Shown here piece by piece: positions 17,125 to 24,845 of a stretch of DNA of 64,000 nucleotides. Below the pieces are notes generated by a model. The model had not been told where the DNA came from. It saw only the letters and a program-made list of their open reading frames with translations, and ran no database searches. How positions within the stretch are numbered: the stretch's first letter is position 1; each line of letters begins with the position of its first letter. The stretch is from Parapedobacter luteus (lineage in GTDB: Bacteria > Bacteroidota > Bacteroidia > Sphingobacteriales > Sphingobacteriaceae), in assembly GCF_900168055.1 (NCBI RefSeq), contig NZ_FUYS01000001.1, positions 310,001-374,000 on the forward strand, written 5' to 3'. Both the position numbers and the translations under genes were made by a program.

Positions 17125-18033
17125 TCACAGTCCTTCACTGATCAGCTCATGGTTGACAAACGCACCGGCGGTGGTTCCTGCTGCGACTGCTGACGCTACA
17201 CTGCGCATCTTTACGGCGTTGTCACCTGCTGCGTATATGCCCGGCACTGTGGTTCGCTGAAAGCCATCCACCTTGACGTGCCCCGAATCCAGTAATTCGC
17301 ATCCCAACTGCTCCAGCAATGTGCTGTGCTGCACAAAGGGTAGCGCGGCGTACAGCGCTTTTAGCGCGTATGTGCTGCCGTCTGCCAATACGATGTGTTC
17401 AATGTGGCCTGATGTATGTACGAGCCGTTGCACCGGGGTAGGCACCACGGCAATTCCCAGAGCTGTGAGTTGCCTGACCTGATCGTCGGCAATTGTCGGC
17501 TCACCATTGGTAAATACGGTGAGCTGCTTAGTCCAGTTGTGTATCAACCTGCTTTTTTCGAAAGCCATCTCGCCATTGACCAATAGGCCGGTGGACAGAT
17601 TGCGGTATTCGTAGCCGTGGCAATAGGGGCAATGTATTGCAGATATGCCCCAGCATGCGGAAAACCCGTCGATTGCTGGCAACTGATCCTTGATGCCGGT
17701 TGCAAACACGATTTTTCTGGCCGCGATCTGCTTTCCCGTGGCTGTTTTTAGTTGGAAACTTAGGTTTTCGCCGGAGACATCAATGACCTCGTCATGCACA
17801 ATTTGTACCGTAGGGTAGGCAAGTACTTGCTCACGTCCGATCGCCGCAATGGCAGCAGGGGTGTTGCCGTCCTGCGTAAGGAAATTATGCGAATGAGGGG
17901 TTTGCGCGTTGCAGGGTTTACCGCTGTCAACGATGAGTACTCGGCGTATAGACCGGCCCAGTGCCATACCGGCAGCGAGGCCTGCATAGCTGCCACCGAC
18001 GATTACGGCGTCAAAACTTGATTGTTGTTGCAT
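17125..18033 (-). CDS. Thioredoxin reductase-like NAD(P)/FAD-dependent oxidoreductase
   Basis: A 302-residue cytoplasmic flavoprotein. The FAD-binding Rossmann motif VIVGGSYAGLAAG is at residues 10-22, a CPYCHGYE redox motif at 135-142 (C135, C138), and the second FAD motif GIYAAGDNAVK near the C-terminus. The length and CPYC motif place it in the thioredoxin-reductase-like group common in Bacteroidota, whose partner is usually unknown. It follows a TetR gene on the same strand with a 50-base gap and is probably controlled by that regulator. Confidence 0.9.
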   Translation of the reverse strand: MQQQSSFDAVIVGGSYAGLAAGMALGRSIRRVLIVDSGKPCNAQTPHSHNFLTQDGNTPAAIAAIGREQVLAYPTVQIVHDEVIDVSGENLSFQLKTATGKQIAARKIVFATGIKDQLPAIDGFSACWGISAIHCPYCHGYEYRNLSTGLLVNGEMAFEKSRLIHNWTKQLTVFTNGEPTIADDQVRQLTALGIAVVPTPVQRLVHTSGHIEHIVLADGSTYALKALYAALPFVQHSTLLEQLGCELLDSGHVKVDGFQRTTVPGIYAAGDNAVKMRSVASAVAAGTTAGAFVNHELISEGL

Positions 18034-18083
18034 ACGAAGAGGGTTAAATGTCTCAAAGATGGGACATGGTGGTACAAAAAAAT

Positions 18084-18641
18084 TTAAATTCCGATTCCTT
18101 TGCTAAATGAAAACCACGCAAATTGCTTCTGGCTTAACCGGGCTACTGCACCCGTGCTGTCAGCGCTCACTGCCGTGTTCACTACGCCGCTGAAAAAGCA
18201 GTATATCCATTCGGCAGTAAGGTGCTTGGTGATGATTGCCTGTTCCTGTAAGTGTACAATGAATTGAAGAAAGCGTCGGTGCATGGCTTCATAGGCCGCA
18301 CAATCATCATTGGCGCTGCGGTGGTCGTGATCTTCGCTATGATGCAATTTATGGAAAAAAGCGTATTTCACCCCGCAATCTATCGCGGCATATAATAGCT
18401 GCTCCAACTGCCATGCGGGATCGCCCGGATTATCAAGCGCGGCCGTTATCGCCTCGCTACAGCGCTTACGGATGTCTTTGCTACAGGCAGCCAGCAGTTC
18501 GCGGCGATCTTTAAAATAACGATGGAGTGTCCGCCGCGTCACGGACGCTTTTTCGGCTACCCTTTCCAATGAGGCCGACTGGTCGTCGTTGAAAATAGCG
18601 ATAGCCGTATCTACGATTCGTTGTTTGGTGTCTACTAACAT
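18084..18641 (-). CDS. TetR/AcrR-family transcriptional regulator
   Basis: A 185-residue repressor-type protein. The N-terminal DNA-binding domain has the TetR helix-turn-helix (SLERVAEKASVTRRTLHRYFKDRRELL). The rest is an all-helical ligand domain. It is transcribed toward the flavin oxidoreductase gene and probably controls both. The ATG at 18641 was chosen over an upstream TTG (18653). A symmetrical site at 18679-18694 lies about 40 bases upstream of the start and is the best operator candidate. Confidence 0.9.
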   Translation of the reverse strand: MLVDTKQRIVDTAIAIFNDDQSASLERVAEKASVTRRTLHRYFKDRRELLAACSKDIRKRCSEAITAALDNPGDPAWQLEQLLYAAIDCGVKYAFFHKLHHSEDHDHRSANDDCAAYEAMHRRFLQFIVHLQEQAIITKHLTAEWIYCFFSGVVNTAVSADSTGAVARLSQKQFAWFSFSKGIGI

Positions 18642-18678
18642 ATGATGACACAATTATAGGATTAATTTCTCGTTTGTG

Positions 18679-18694
18679 TGACATTTTAATGTCA
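18679..18694. promoter_or_regulatory. Candidate TetR operator palindrome
   Basis: TGACATT-TT-AATGTCA is an inverted repeat with 7-bp arms, upstream of the TetR gene. The size and position fit an autoregulatory operator. This is inference from symmetry only. Confidence 0.45.
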
Positions 18695-18827
18695 AAAGCG
18701 TGGAAATCCGGCGGTCATGGTATCAACGATTTCGCATAAACGGAAAAATTGGTTATCCTTGGCAGCGGTTAGATGCTTGCGGATTAACCATGCACCAGGT
18801 ATACCGTCACCGAAAGTTGAACGAACC

Positions 18828-19244
18828 ATGTACCAATCACGCCGGGAGGATTATATTGAGCGACTGATTAAGCGTTTCTTCGAAGCGCTTGAACGGATCA
18901 AAAGCAAGGGCAGTCCAGCCCTGGATGACGCTTTGCCCGAGATGCAGGATGATCTCGCGTTGCTTTACGAGGAATACTTTGACATCAGGCGCGTGGATAT
19001 GCTCCGGTTACCGGACAAGACGCTGCTTGACACGGTTGACCGATTGCATGAACTGCAGCTGCGTCCGCTGGCGTTATTGTTGTATCACGATGCCCTGCAG
19101 CAGTCGTCCAATGTAGCGAAGTGCACGCTTTTAGGGCGATCGAAGTGGCTTTTGGAGCGTAGCCACGAAATAACCGGTCAAATCGACTTTGAAGATGTTC
19201 AAGTATTGAATCATATCGAGCAGGAACTTGCTGACGAGGCGTGA
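18828..19244 (+). CDS. Hypothetical helical protein
   Basis: A 138-residue protein beginning MYQSRREDYIERLIKRFFEAL. It is rich in charged and leucine residues and predicted to be mostly helical, with no signal peptide or membrane span. I do not recognise a named family. It starts 186 bases from the divergent TetR gene; the in-frame upstream extension to 18717 would be basic, non-helical and overlaps the promoter region, so the later ATG was chosen. It is followed after 97 bases by a dipeptidase gene. Confidence 0.65.
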   Translation: MYQSRREDYIERLIKRFFEALERIKSKGSPALDDALPEMQDDLALLYEEYFDIRRVDMLRLPDKTLLDTVDRLHELQLRPLALLLYHDALQQSSNVAKCTLLGRSKWLLERSHEITGQIDFEDVQVLNHIEQELADEA

Positions 19245-19341
19245 TTTTGCAACATTTTTATAAAAAGATGGGCGTAAGTGCTGATCTTTGTTTAGTTTTA
19301 GAAGCAGAAACACAAATAATACCACTATCGACACGTTTTTT

Positions 19342-20586
19342 ATGAATAAAATTGTTACGCCTATCACATTGGGCAGCATCGTGCTGTCAACCGTTGCCGT
19401 TTTCGGTCAAACGTACAATGATCCACAAATCAAAGCCAAGGCCGATGCTATCCATGCTTCTGCCTTGACGCTCGATACGCATTGTGACTTGCCGATGCTT
19501 TTGCACGCACGGCCGGACTTTGATGTGACCAAGGAACACAACCCCCGCACGACTGGCTCTAAGGTAGATTTTCCGCGGATCAAAAAAGGTGGTATGGATG
19601 CCATGTTCTTTGCGGTATACCTCGGGCAGGGACCCCGTACACCGGCGGGCAATGCGGATGCCAAGAGACGTGCGCTGGAGCTTTTTGACATTGTTCATCA
19701 GATCGCGGATGACCATCCTGACTTCGCTGGATTTGCAACGACCCCCGAGGAGGCGATGGCACTGGAAAAAGCGGGCAAGTTCGCGGTATTTACCGCGGTG
19801 GAAAACGGATGGGCTATTGGCAACGATTTGTCTCTGCTGAAGACCTATTATGATCTGGGTGCCCGGTATATGACGCTCTGCCATACCAGCAATAATGATA
19901 TTTGTGACTCGTCAACCGATCCCAAAGGGCCCGAACATGGCGGACTTAGTCCGTTCGGCGTTGAAGTGGTGAAGGAAATGAACCGTCTGGGCATGATTGT
20001 GGACGTGTCGCATACGTCTGACAGCACCGTGTGGGATTGTTTGGAGCTTTCCGCTGCACCCATTGTGGCTACCCATAGCTCGGCGCGAGCGCTGTTTAAT
20101 CATCCACGCAATCTTACGGACGACCAGATTAAAGCAATAGCGGCCAAAGGCGGCGTGGTCCAGATGAATATGCTTAGCGGCTACCTGAAAGCGGGCAACG
20201 CTGGGCGTGCTAAAGCCTTGCAGGCCCTCCGCGAAAAGTATCCGAGGGGCGCTGAACTATCCGAGGCGCAGCAGCAGGCGAGGGCTGCGGAAATGCAGGA
20301 GATCAATAAAAGATTTCCCGAAGAACTTGCTACGCTACAGACTGTGGTGGACCATATCGACCACATCGTCAAGCTTGTAGGTGTCGATTACGTAGGCATT
20401 GGCCCTGACTTGGATGGCGGCGGCGGTGTTACGGGTATGTTTGATGTGAGCGAGATGGGCAACATTACCTATGAGTTGGTCAAGCGCGGTTATAGTGAGG
20501 AAGACATCAAAAAAATCTGGAGCGGAAACTTTTTCCGAGTGATGAAGGAGGCCCAGCGTGTTGCCGCCGAACTGAACAAGGGGTGA
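19342..20586 (+). CDS. Membrane dipeptidase family (M19) peptidase
   Basis: A 414-residue exported zinc dipeptidase with signal peptide (MNKIVTPITLGSIVLSTVAV). Metal-site features of renal-dipeptidase-like enzymes are LDTHCDLPM (HxD) near the N-terminus, DVSHTSD, ATHSSAR and GPDLDGG near the C-terminus. M19 enzymes hydrolyse dipeptides, often containing D- or beta-amino acids. The ATG at 19342 places the signal peptide at the N-terminus; the frame remains open upstream to 19288 but the added residues are polar. The next gene is convergent. Confidence 0.92.
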   Translation: MNKIVTPITLGSIVLSTVAVFGQTYNDPQIKAKADAIHASALTLDTHCDLPMLLHARPDFDVTKEHNPRTTGSKVDFPRIKKGGMDAMFFAVYLGQGPRTPAGNADAKRRALELFDIVHQIADDHPDFAGFATTPEEAMALEKAGKFAVFTAVENGWAIGNDLSLLKTYYDLGARYMTLCHTSNNDICDSSTDPKGPEHGGLSPFGVEVVKEMNRLGMIVDVSHTSDSTVWDCLELSAAPIVATHSSARALFNHPRNLTDDQIKAIAAKGGVVQMNMLSGYLKAGNAGRAKALQALREKYPRGAELSEAQQQARAAEMQEINKRFPEELATLQTVVDHIDHIVKLVGVDYVGIGPDLDGGGGVTGMFDVSEMGNITYELVKRGYSEEDIKKIWSGNFFRVMKEAQRVAAELNKG

Positions 20587-20618
20587 TGGCATGGCATTGC
20601 GGCGGCTCCTGGGGGGCA

Positions 20619-21788
20619 TCAGGTTGCCCGGGGACGTTGTGCGGTGACCGATTGATAGATATCGAGCAGGCGCGCTTTGTTCCGCTCGGCTGTATAGTGC
20701 TGTTCGTACGTCAGCCTGGCACCGTTGCCGATCCGCCGCCTGGATGCCTCATCCAGGTCAAGCCATTGCTGGAGCTTCTGGCGCAGGATGGTTGCATCAC
20801 CGGCAGGGAAACGCCATCCGTTTTGCTTTTCGGTAATCATCGACCGCATGGCGCCTAAATCGCTGGCAATGACCGGCGTGCCCGCGGCGAACGCTTCCAG
20901 CAACGTGATGGGCATACCCTCGTACCAAATTGACGGAAAAACGAGTGCCGTGCAGCTGGCCAACTCGGCGTCGATTGCTGCTGGCCGCAGCGCGCCCAGG
21001 TAGGTGATATGGGGTTGCTTTTTTGTCGCTTCCTTGACCAGCTCCCGCAGTGGGCCATCGCCCGCAATCCGCAATCGGAGACCGGTAGTGCTAAACGCAT
21101 CCAGCAATACCTTTACGCCCTTTTCTTCCGTAAGGCGCCCGACGAACAGGAAGTGTTTTTCCCGTGGTTGCCCGGATTGCCGGCTTCGGGTCACAAAATT
21201 CGGCTTAACTACAAATTTTTCCGCCGGGACATTGAACGATGAAACAATAAATAGTTGCCTGGCGAAGTCCGTCAGCGTAATGTACCGATCGACCTGTTGC
21301 CAGGTGCCTAATTTTTTATGTAGCCAAGTGGTGCTGGCCAGCCAGCACGTCTTGAATATGGAATGACTATGTACGCCTAACCGGATAGCCTTCCAAGGGT
21401 ACTGCGCACGCAGGCTTGATGTAAACAGCTTTCCATGATGGAACAATGTGGCCGATGGGCATAACAGCCGATAATTATGCAGCGTCATCACGACGGGGAT
21501 ACCCATCCGTTTGGCAATAACAACCGCAATGGGCCCGATGGCATAGTGCAGGTTATGGATGTGGATAAGGTCGGGCTGATGGCGCTGGATGGCTTGTTTT
21601 ATCCGTTGGGCAGCCCACACATTCCATGGCGACCATAGTGTCTGCCACACTCCCCGCCACCCCTTTCGGTTCTTGAACGTGAGGGATGACACCGTTTCCG
21701 TGGTGGAGAGTAAGATCCGTTCCTGCTCGAAAACCGCATCTTCGCCCCCGGGGTCCTGATAGTGGTTGTGTAGAATGAGTATACGCAT
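20619..21788 (-). CDS. GT4-family glycosyltransferase
   Basis: A 389-residue GT-B-fold retaining glycosyltransferase. The N-terminal domain begins MRILILHNHYQDPGGEDAVF, typical of GT4 enzymes in surface polysaccharide synthesis. The C-terminal domain has FVGRLTEEKGVKVLLDAF, the loop IAGDGPL and the EX7E-type motif in FPSIWYEGMPITLLEAFA. The acceptor and sugar are not predictable. It stands alone here, with no polysaccharide cluster visible around it. Confidence 0.92.
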   Translation of the reverse strand: MRILILHNHYQDPGGEDAVFEQERILLSTTETVSSLTFKNRKGWRGVWQTLWSPWNVWAAQRIKQAIQRHQPDLIHIHNLHYAIGPIAVVIAKRMGIPVVMTLHNYRLLCPSATLFHHGKLFTSSLRAQYPWKAIRLGVHSHSIFKTCWLASTTWLHKKLGTWQQVDRYITLTDFARQLFIVSSFNVPAEKFVVKPNFVTRSRQSGQPREKHFLFVGRLTEEKGVKVLLDAFSTTGLRLRIAGDGPLRELVKEATKKQPHITYLGALRPAAIDAELASCTALVFPSIWYEGMPITLLEAFAAGTPVIASDLGAMRSMITEKQNGWRFPAGDATILRQKLQQWLDLDEASRRRIGNGARLTYEQHYTAERNKARLLDIYQSVTAQRPRAT

Positions 21789-21891
21789 AGCGTGAATGTA
21801 GGCAAAGCTACGAAATGTAAGGCGTTATCGGGGGGCGCACGGCAAATTTCGGATTTTGAGCAATCTGCAAACAGCGGTCGTGCACCCGTTA

Positions 21892-21921
21892 TTGCGCCTT
21901 GGGGAAAAAACCTTATCTTTA
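21892..21921 (+). promoter_or_regulatory. Bacteroidota-type promoter of the zinc-ribbon gene
   Basis: TTG at 21892-21894, a 19-base spacer and TATCTTTA at 21914-21921 (one mismatch to TANNTTTG). The start of transcription would fall near 21927, 35 bases before the ATG at 21962. Confidence 0.65.
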
Positions 21922-21961
21922 AGCCATCATCTAAGCATATTGTCAAACGTAACCCTCGCCT

Positions 21962-22312
21962 ATGAAAAAAAAATGTTTAGATTGCGGTGAGCCGTTGGCT
22001 GGCCGTGCTGACAAGAAATTCTGCGATGACGCCTGCCGTAGCAACTACAACAACAGGCGGAATGCCGAAGAAAACGGCTACCTCCGTCGAGTAAATAGTA
22101 TCCTGAAACGGAATCGGAAGATTCTCGAAACCCTTAATCCTGAAGGCAAGGTAAAAGTAAGGTGGAAAACGCTTGTCAGTGCCGGTTTTAATTTTGACTA
22201 CATCACCGACATGTATGAAACCAACAACGGCAGCCAATACCGCTTTTGTTATGAATACGGCTATTTGCTGCTGGATAATGATGAAGTACTGTTGGTGAAA
22301 CGAAAGAACTAA
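21962..22312 (+). CDS. Small zinc-ribbon protein, uncharacterised
   Basis: A 116-residue protein opening with CLDCGEPLAGRADKKFCDDAC, a CxxC...CxxxC arrangement that should bind one zinc, followed by a basic helical stretch (NNRRNAEENGYLRRVNSILKRNRKIL). The C-terminal half is a small beta-rich domain (YRFCYEYGYLLLDNDEVLLVKRK). Similar proteins are common in Bacteroidota, without known function. The zinc ribbon plus basic helix suggests nucleic-acid binding. It ends 31 bases before the helicase gene. Confidence 0.8.
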   Translation: MKKKCLDCGEPLAGRADKKFCDDACRSNYNNRRNAEENGYLRRVNSILKRNRKILETLNPEGKVKVRWKTLVSAGFNFDYITDMYETNNGSQYRFCYEYGYLLLDNDEVLLVKRKN

Positions 22313-22331
22313 GCAATACCTTCATTTTTGC

Positions 22332-22339
22332 TATCTTTG
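22332..22339 (+). promoter_or_regulatory. Candidate -7 element 4 bases before the helicase ATG
   Basis: TATCTTTG, a perfect TANNTTTG match, ends at 22339 and the helicase ATG is at 22344. If used, transcription would start at or next to the ATG and the mRNA would be leaderless. No TTG at the ideal distance. Confidence 0.45.
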
Positions 22340-22343
22340 CGGG

Positions 22344-23684
22344 ATGGAGCGGAATACCTTTTCGGATTTCAAATTCAACAGACAAATCCTGAATGCCATC
22401 GAGGATGCGGGGTATTCGGCACCAACGCCCATCCAGCGGAAAGCCATTCCGCCGATCTTGTCGGGCCAGGATGTCATGGGCATAGCACAGACAGGCACGG
22501 GTAAAACTGCGGCTTTCGTGTTGCCGATTTTGATGAAACTCAATTATGCCCAAGGCAATGATGCGCGGGCACTTATCCTCTCGCCGACACGCGAACTGGC
22601 CATGCAAATCGAAGAAAACATCCGTTTGTTTGCTAAATACACAGACTTGCGAACGGTCGTACTCTACGGCGGCCTTGGCCCTAAAACGCAAATTACGGCG
22701 CTTGAACAGGGCGTGGATATCATCGTGGCTACGCCGGGTCGGTTTCTCGACTTGTACCTCGCGGGGCATATTGCCACCAAATCCCTGAAAGTGCTCGTGA
22801 TGGATGAGGCAGATAAAATGATGGATATGGGATTCATCGGTAAACTGCACAGGATATTGGAGGTGGTGCCCCGAAAGCGGCAGAATCTGCTCTTCTCCGC
22901 CACCATGAGCGAACTGGTGCACAAAATTGCGGGGGACTTCCTGGCGTTCCCAACCATCGTAGAAGTGACCGAACAGGCCACGCCGGCTCAAACAGTAAGA
23001 CAAACATTGTATTACGTTCCCAACCTTAAAACTAAAATCAATTTGCTGCAGCACTTGCTTAAGGACGATGAAACACTGCACCGGCTCATCGTGTTCTGCA
23101 AGACCAGGGCGGTGGCAGACAACGTATTCAGTTTTGTCGAACGTAGATACGGTGCGGAAAACGTCCGCGTGATCCACGCCAATAAAGGACAAAACACGCG
23201 GATAAATTCCATCAACGCATTTAAGGAAGGCGATATCCGGATACTGGTGGCCACGGATGTCGCGGCACGTGGCCTGGATGTAAGCAACGTGAGCCATGTA
23301 ATCAATTTCAATGTGCCCATCGTCATCGAGGATTATGTGCACCGTATAGGCCGTACGGGCCGTGCATTCCAGACGGGCGATGCCATCACCTTCTGCAATC
23401 CGGCAGAGGAATATTACATCCGTAAAATCGAAAAGCTAATCCGCCAACAGATTCCGGTGGCTGATATCCCCGAAGGGGTGGAAATAGCCGAAACCGGATT
23501 TGAAGAACGGCAGGCCATAGCACGGGAAATAGACGCACAGAAACGGAAGGATAATCCGGAATTTAAAGGTGCGTTCCATGAAAAGAAGGTAGCCAATCAA
23601 AAAAAGAACGGCCGGTCCCCGCAAAAAACTAAGCGGAATACAGCCTATGCAGGCAAACCAAAGTCGATCCGGAAGAAGCGATGA
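22344..23684 (+). CDS. rhlE: DEAD-box ATP-dependent RNA helicase, RhlE-like
   Basis: A 446-residue RNA helicase. The Q motif (F..F with SAPTPIQ), motif I AQTGTGKT, Ia PTREL, II DEAD, III SAT, V ATDVAARGLD and VI HRIGRTGR are all intact. The C-terminal extension is lysine-rich (KKNGRSPQKTKRNTAY), typical of RhlE-type cold-shock and ribosome-assembly helicases. The start is fixed because the Q-motif phenylalanine is only a few residues in. The stop overlaps the next start (ATGA at 23681-23684). Confidence 0.93.
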   Translation: MERNTFSDFKFNRQILNAIEDAGYSAPTPIQRKAIPPILSGQDVMGIAQTGTGKTAAFVLPILMKLNYAQGNDARALILSPTRELAMQIEENIRLFAKYTDLRTVVLYGGLGPKTQITALEQGVDIIVATPGRFLDLYLAGHIATKSLKVLVMDEADKMMDMGFIGKLHRILEVVPRKRQNLLFSATMSELVHKIAGDFLAFPTIVEVTEQATPAQTVRQTLYYVPNLKTKINLLQHLLKDDETLHRLIVFCKTRAVADNVFSFVERRYGAENVRVIHANKGQNTRINSINAFKEGDIRILVATDVAARGLDVSNVSHVINFNVPIVIEDYVHRIGRTGRAFQTGDAITFCNPAEEYYIRKIEKLIRQQIPVADIPEGVEIAETGFEERQAIAREIDAQKRKDNPEFKGAFHEKKVANQKKNGRSPQKTKRNTAYAGKPKSIRKKR

Positions 23685-23929
23685 GACAGCTGAGGATTAC
23701 TCCACTGAATATCGCATCGGCGTTGCTCATGACTTGGTTGCTGTGGCAAATTGTCGCCGAAGGAATCGGAATGGGTACAGCCGGGTGGTTTTTGTTACTT
23801 TTGTTGGTATTGGTTGCCGCCGACCAGTTCTTCAGGTTGATGCTCCGCAACCTGAAACGCGTGTGGATGGCCGAAGGCGTATTCGTGCTGCTGGTAGTGG
23901 TGTTGGTTTGGATTTTAAGGGCGTGGTAG
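23681..23929 (+). CDS. Small two-to-three-span membrane protein
   Basis: An 82-residue hydrophobic protein, MRQLRITPLNIASALLMTWLL..., with about three membrane segments separated by short charged turns (RLMLRNLKRVW). The start overlaps the helicase stop by four bases, so it is translationally coupled. No family recognised. Its conservation beside the helicase would be the best test of a shared role. Confidence 0.7.
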   Translation: MRQLRITPLNIASALLMTWLLWQIVAEGIGMGTAGWFLLLLLVLVAADQFFRLMLRNLKRVWMAEGVFVLLVVVLVWILRAW

Positions 23930-23980
23930 CGCCTTACAATGGCGAGCCGATTATGGATTAACAAATTATTCTAAACGATA

Positions 23981-24331
23981 ATGAAAAAAGCAGAAATAAA
24001 ACTAACTATCGAACTGGACGACAATAACGTTCCGGATAATATTACCTGGGAATCGACAGATGGCGAAAGCACGGAGGCCTTGCCGGCTAAGGCTATGTTT
24101 CTGGCCTTGTGGGACCACCACTATAAAAATTCTTTGCGCATCGACCTATGGACCAAAGATATGCCGTTGGATGAGATGAAGCGTTTTTTCTATGAAACGT
24201 TGCAAACCTTGGGAGATACCTTTATCCGTGCCTCGGGAGATGACGCCATGGCGAAAGCCGTCATCGGCGACCTGCGCGATTATTGCGAGCATTTTGCGGA
24301 GAAAATGGAAGTAACGCAGAAGCAGAATTAA
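23981..24331 (+). CDS. gldC: Gliding motility protein GldC
   Basis: A 116-residue cytoplasmic protein. The sequence MKKAEIKLTIELDDNNVPDN, then WDHHYKNSLRIDLWTKDM, and DEMKRFFYETLQTLGDTFIR is characteristic of GldC. GldC is linked to Flavobacterium gliding and type IX secretion but is widely kept in non-gliding Bacteroidota, so it does not prove motility. Full length for the family. Confidence 0.9.
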   Translation: MKKAEIKLTIELDDNNVPDNITWESTDGESTEALPAKAMFLALWDHHYKNSLRIDLWTKDMPLDEMKRFFYETLQTLGDTFIRASGDDAMAKAVIGDLRDYCEHFAEKMEVTQKQN

Positions 24332-24380
24332 CCGATAAGCCTAAAGCCCAGACCCCAAAGCAAGCAAAAGCACAACAGTT

Positions 24381-24788
24381 ATGAACTACTTTTTAGTAAA
24401 ATCAGAGCCGTTCAAATACAGCTGGCAGCAGTTTCTTAAGGACAAGCAAACCTTTTGGGACGGTGTGCGCAATTATCAGGCGCGCAACAGTTTGCAGGCG
24501 ATGAAAACAGGCGATTTGGTTTTGTTTTACCATAGCAATGAAGGCAAGGAAGTGGTGGGCATTGCTAAGGTGGTGAAGGAGTACTATCAGGATCCGACCA
24601 CGACTGACGAACGTTGGGTTGTCGTAGATTTGGCTCCCGTGGAAACGCTCAAAAAACCTGTCACGTTGGAAACAATTAAAGCCGATCCCCTACTTCAAAA
24701 TATAGCCTTGGTACGCCAAGGTCGACTTTCTGTGATGCCTCTTACGAGGGAAGAATTCGACCGTATTGTGGCGTTGGGCGCGGGTTGA
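24381..24788 (+). CDS. EVE domain-containing protein
   Basis: A 135-residue single-domain protein of the EVE family (relatives of thymocyte nuclear protein 1). Marks are MNYFLVKSEPFKYSWQQF, the motif FWDGVRNYQARNSLQAMKTGDLVLFYHS and VVGIAKVVKEYYQDPT. EVE domains are PUA-like folds thought to bind modified bases in DNA or RNA. It lies between gldC (49 bases upstream) and a histidine kinase gene. No restriction or defence genes flank it, so a housekeeping role is as likely as defence. Confidence 0.9.
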   Translation: MNYFLVKSEPFKYSWQQFLKDKQTFWDGVRNYQARNSLQAMKTGDLVLFYHSNEGKEVVGIAKVVKEYYQDPTTTDERWVVVDLAPVETLKKPVTLETIKADPLLQNIALVRQGRLSVMPLTREEFDRIVALGAG

Positions 24789-24845
24789 CAAATTGCGGCT
24801 GACGGTATCGGCGGCAGGTATGGGTTCAAATTCAAAGCGAGAACG

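Noticed and set aside
22203-23342. Long minus-strand open frame of 379 codons opposite the helicase
   Set aside because: It is the antisense shadow of the DEAD-box gene, has no family motif, and the plus-strand protein is intact.
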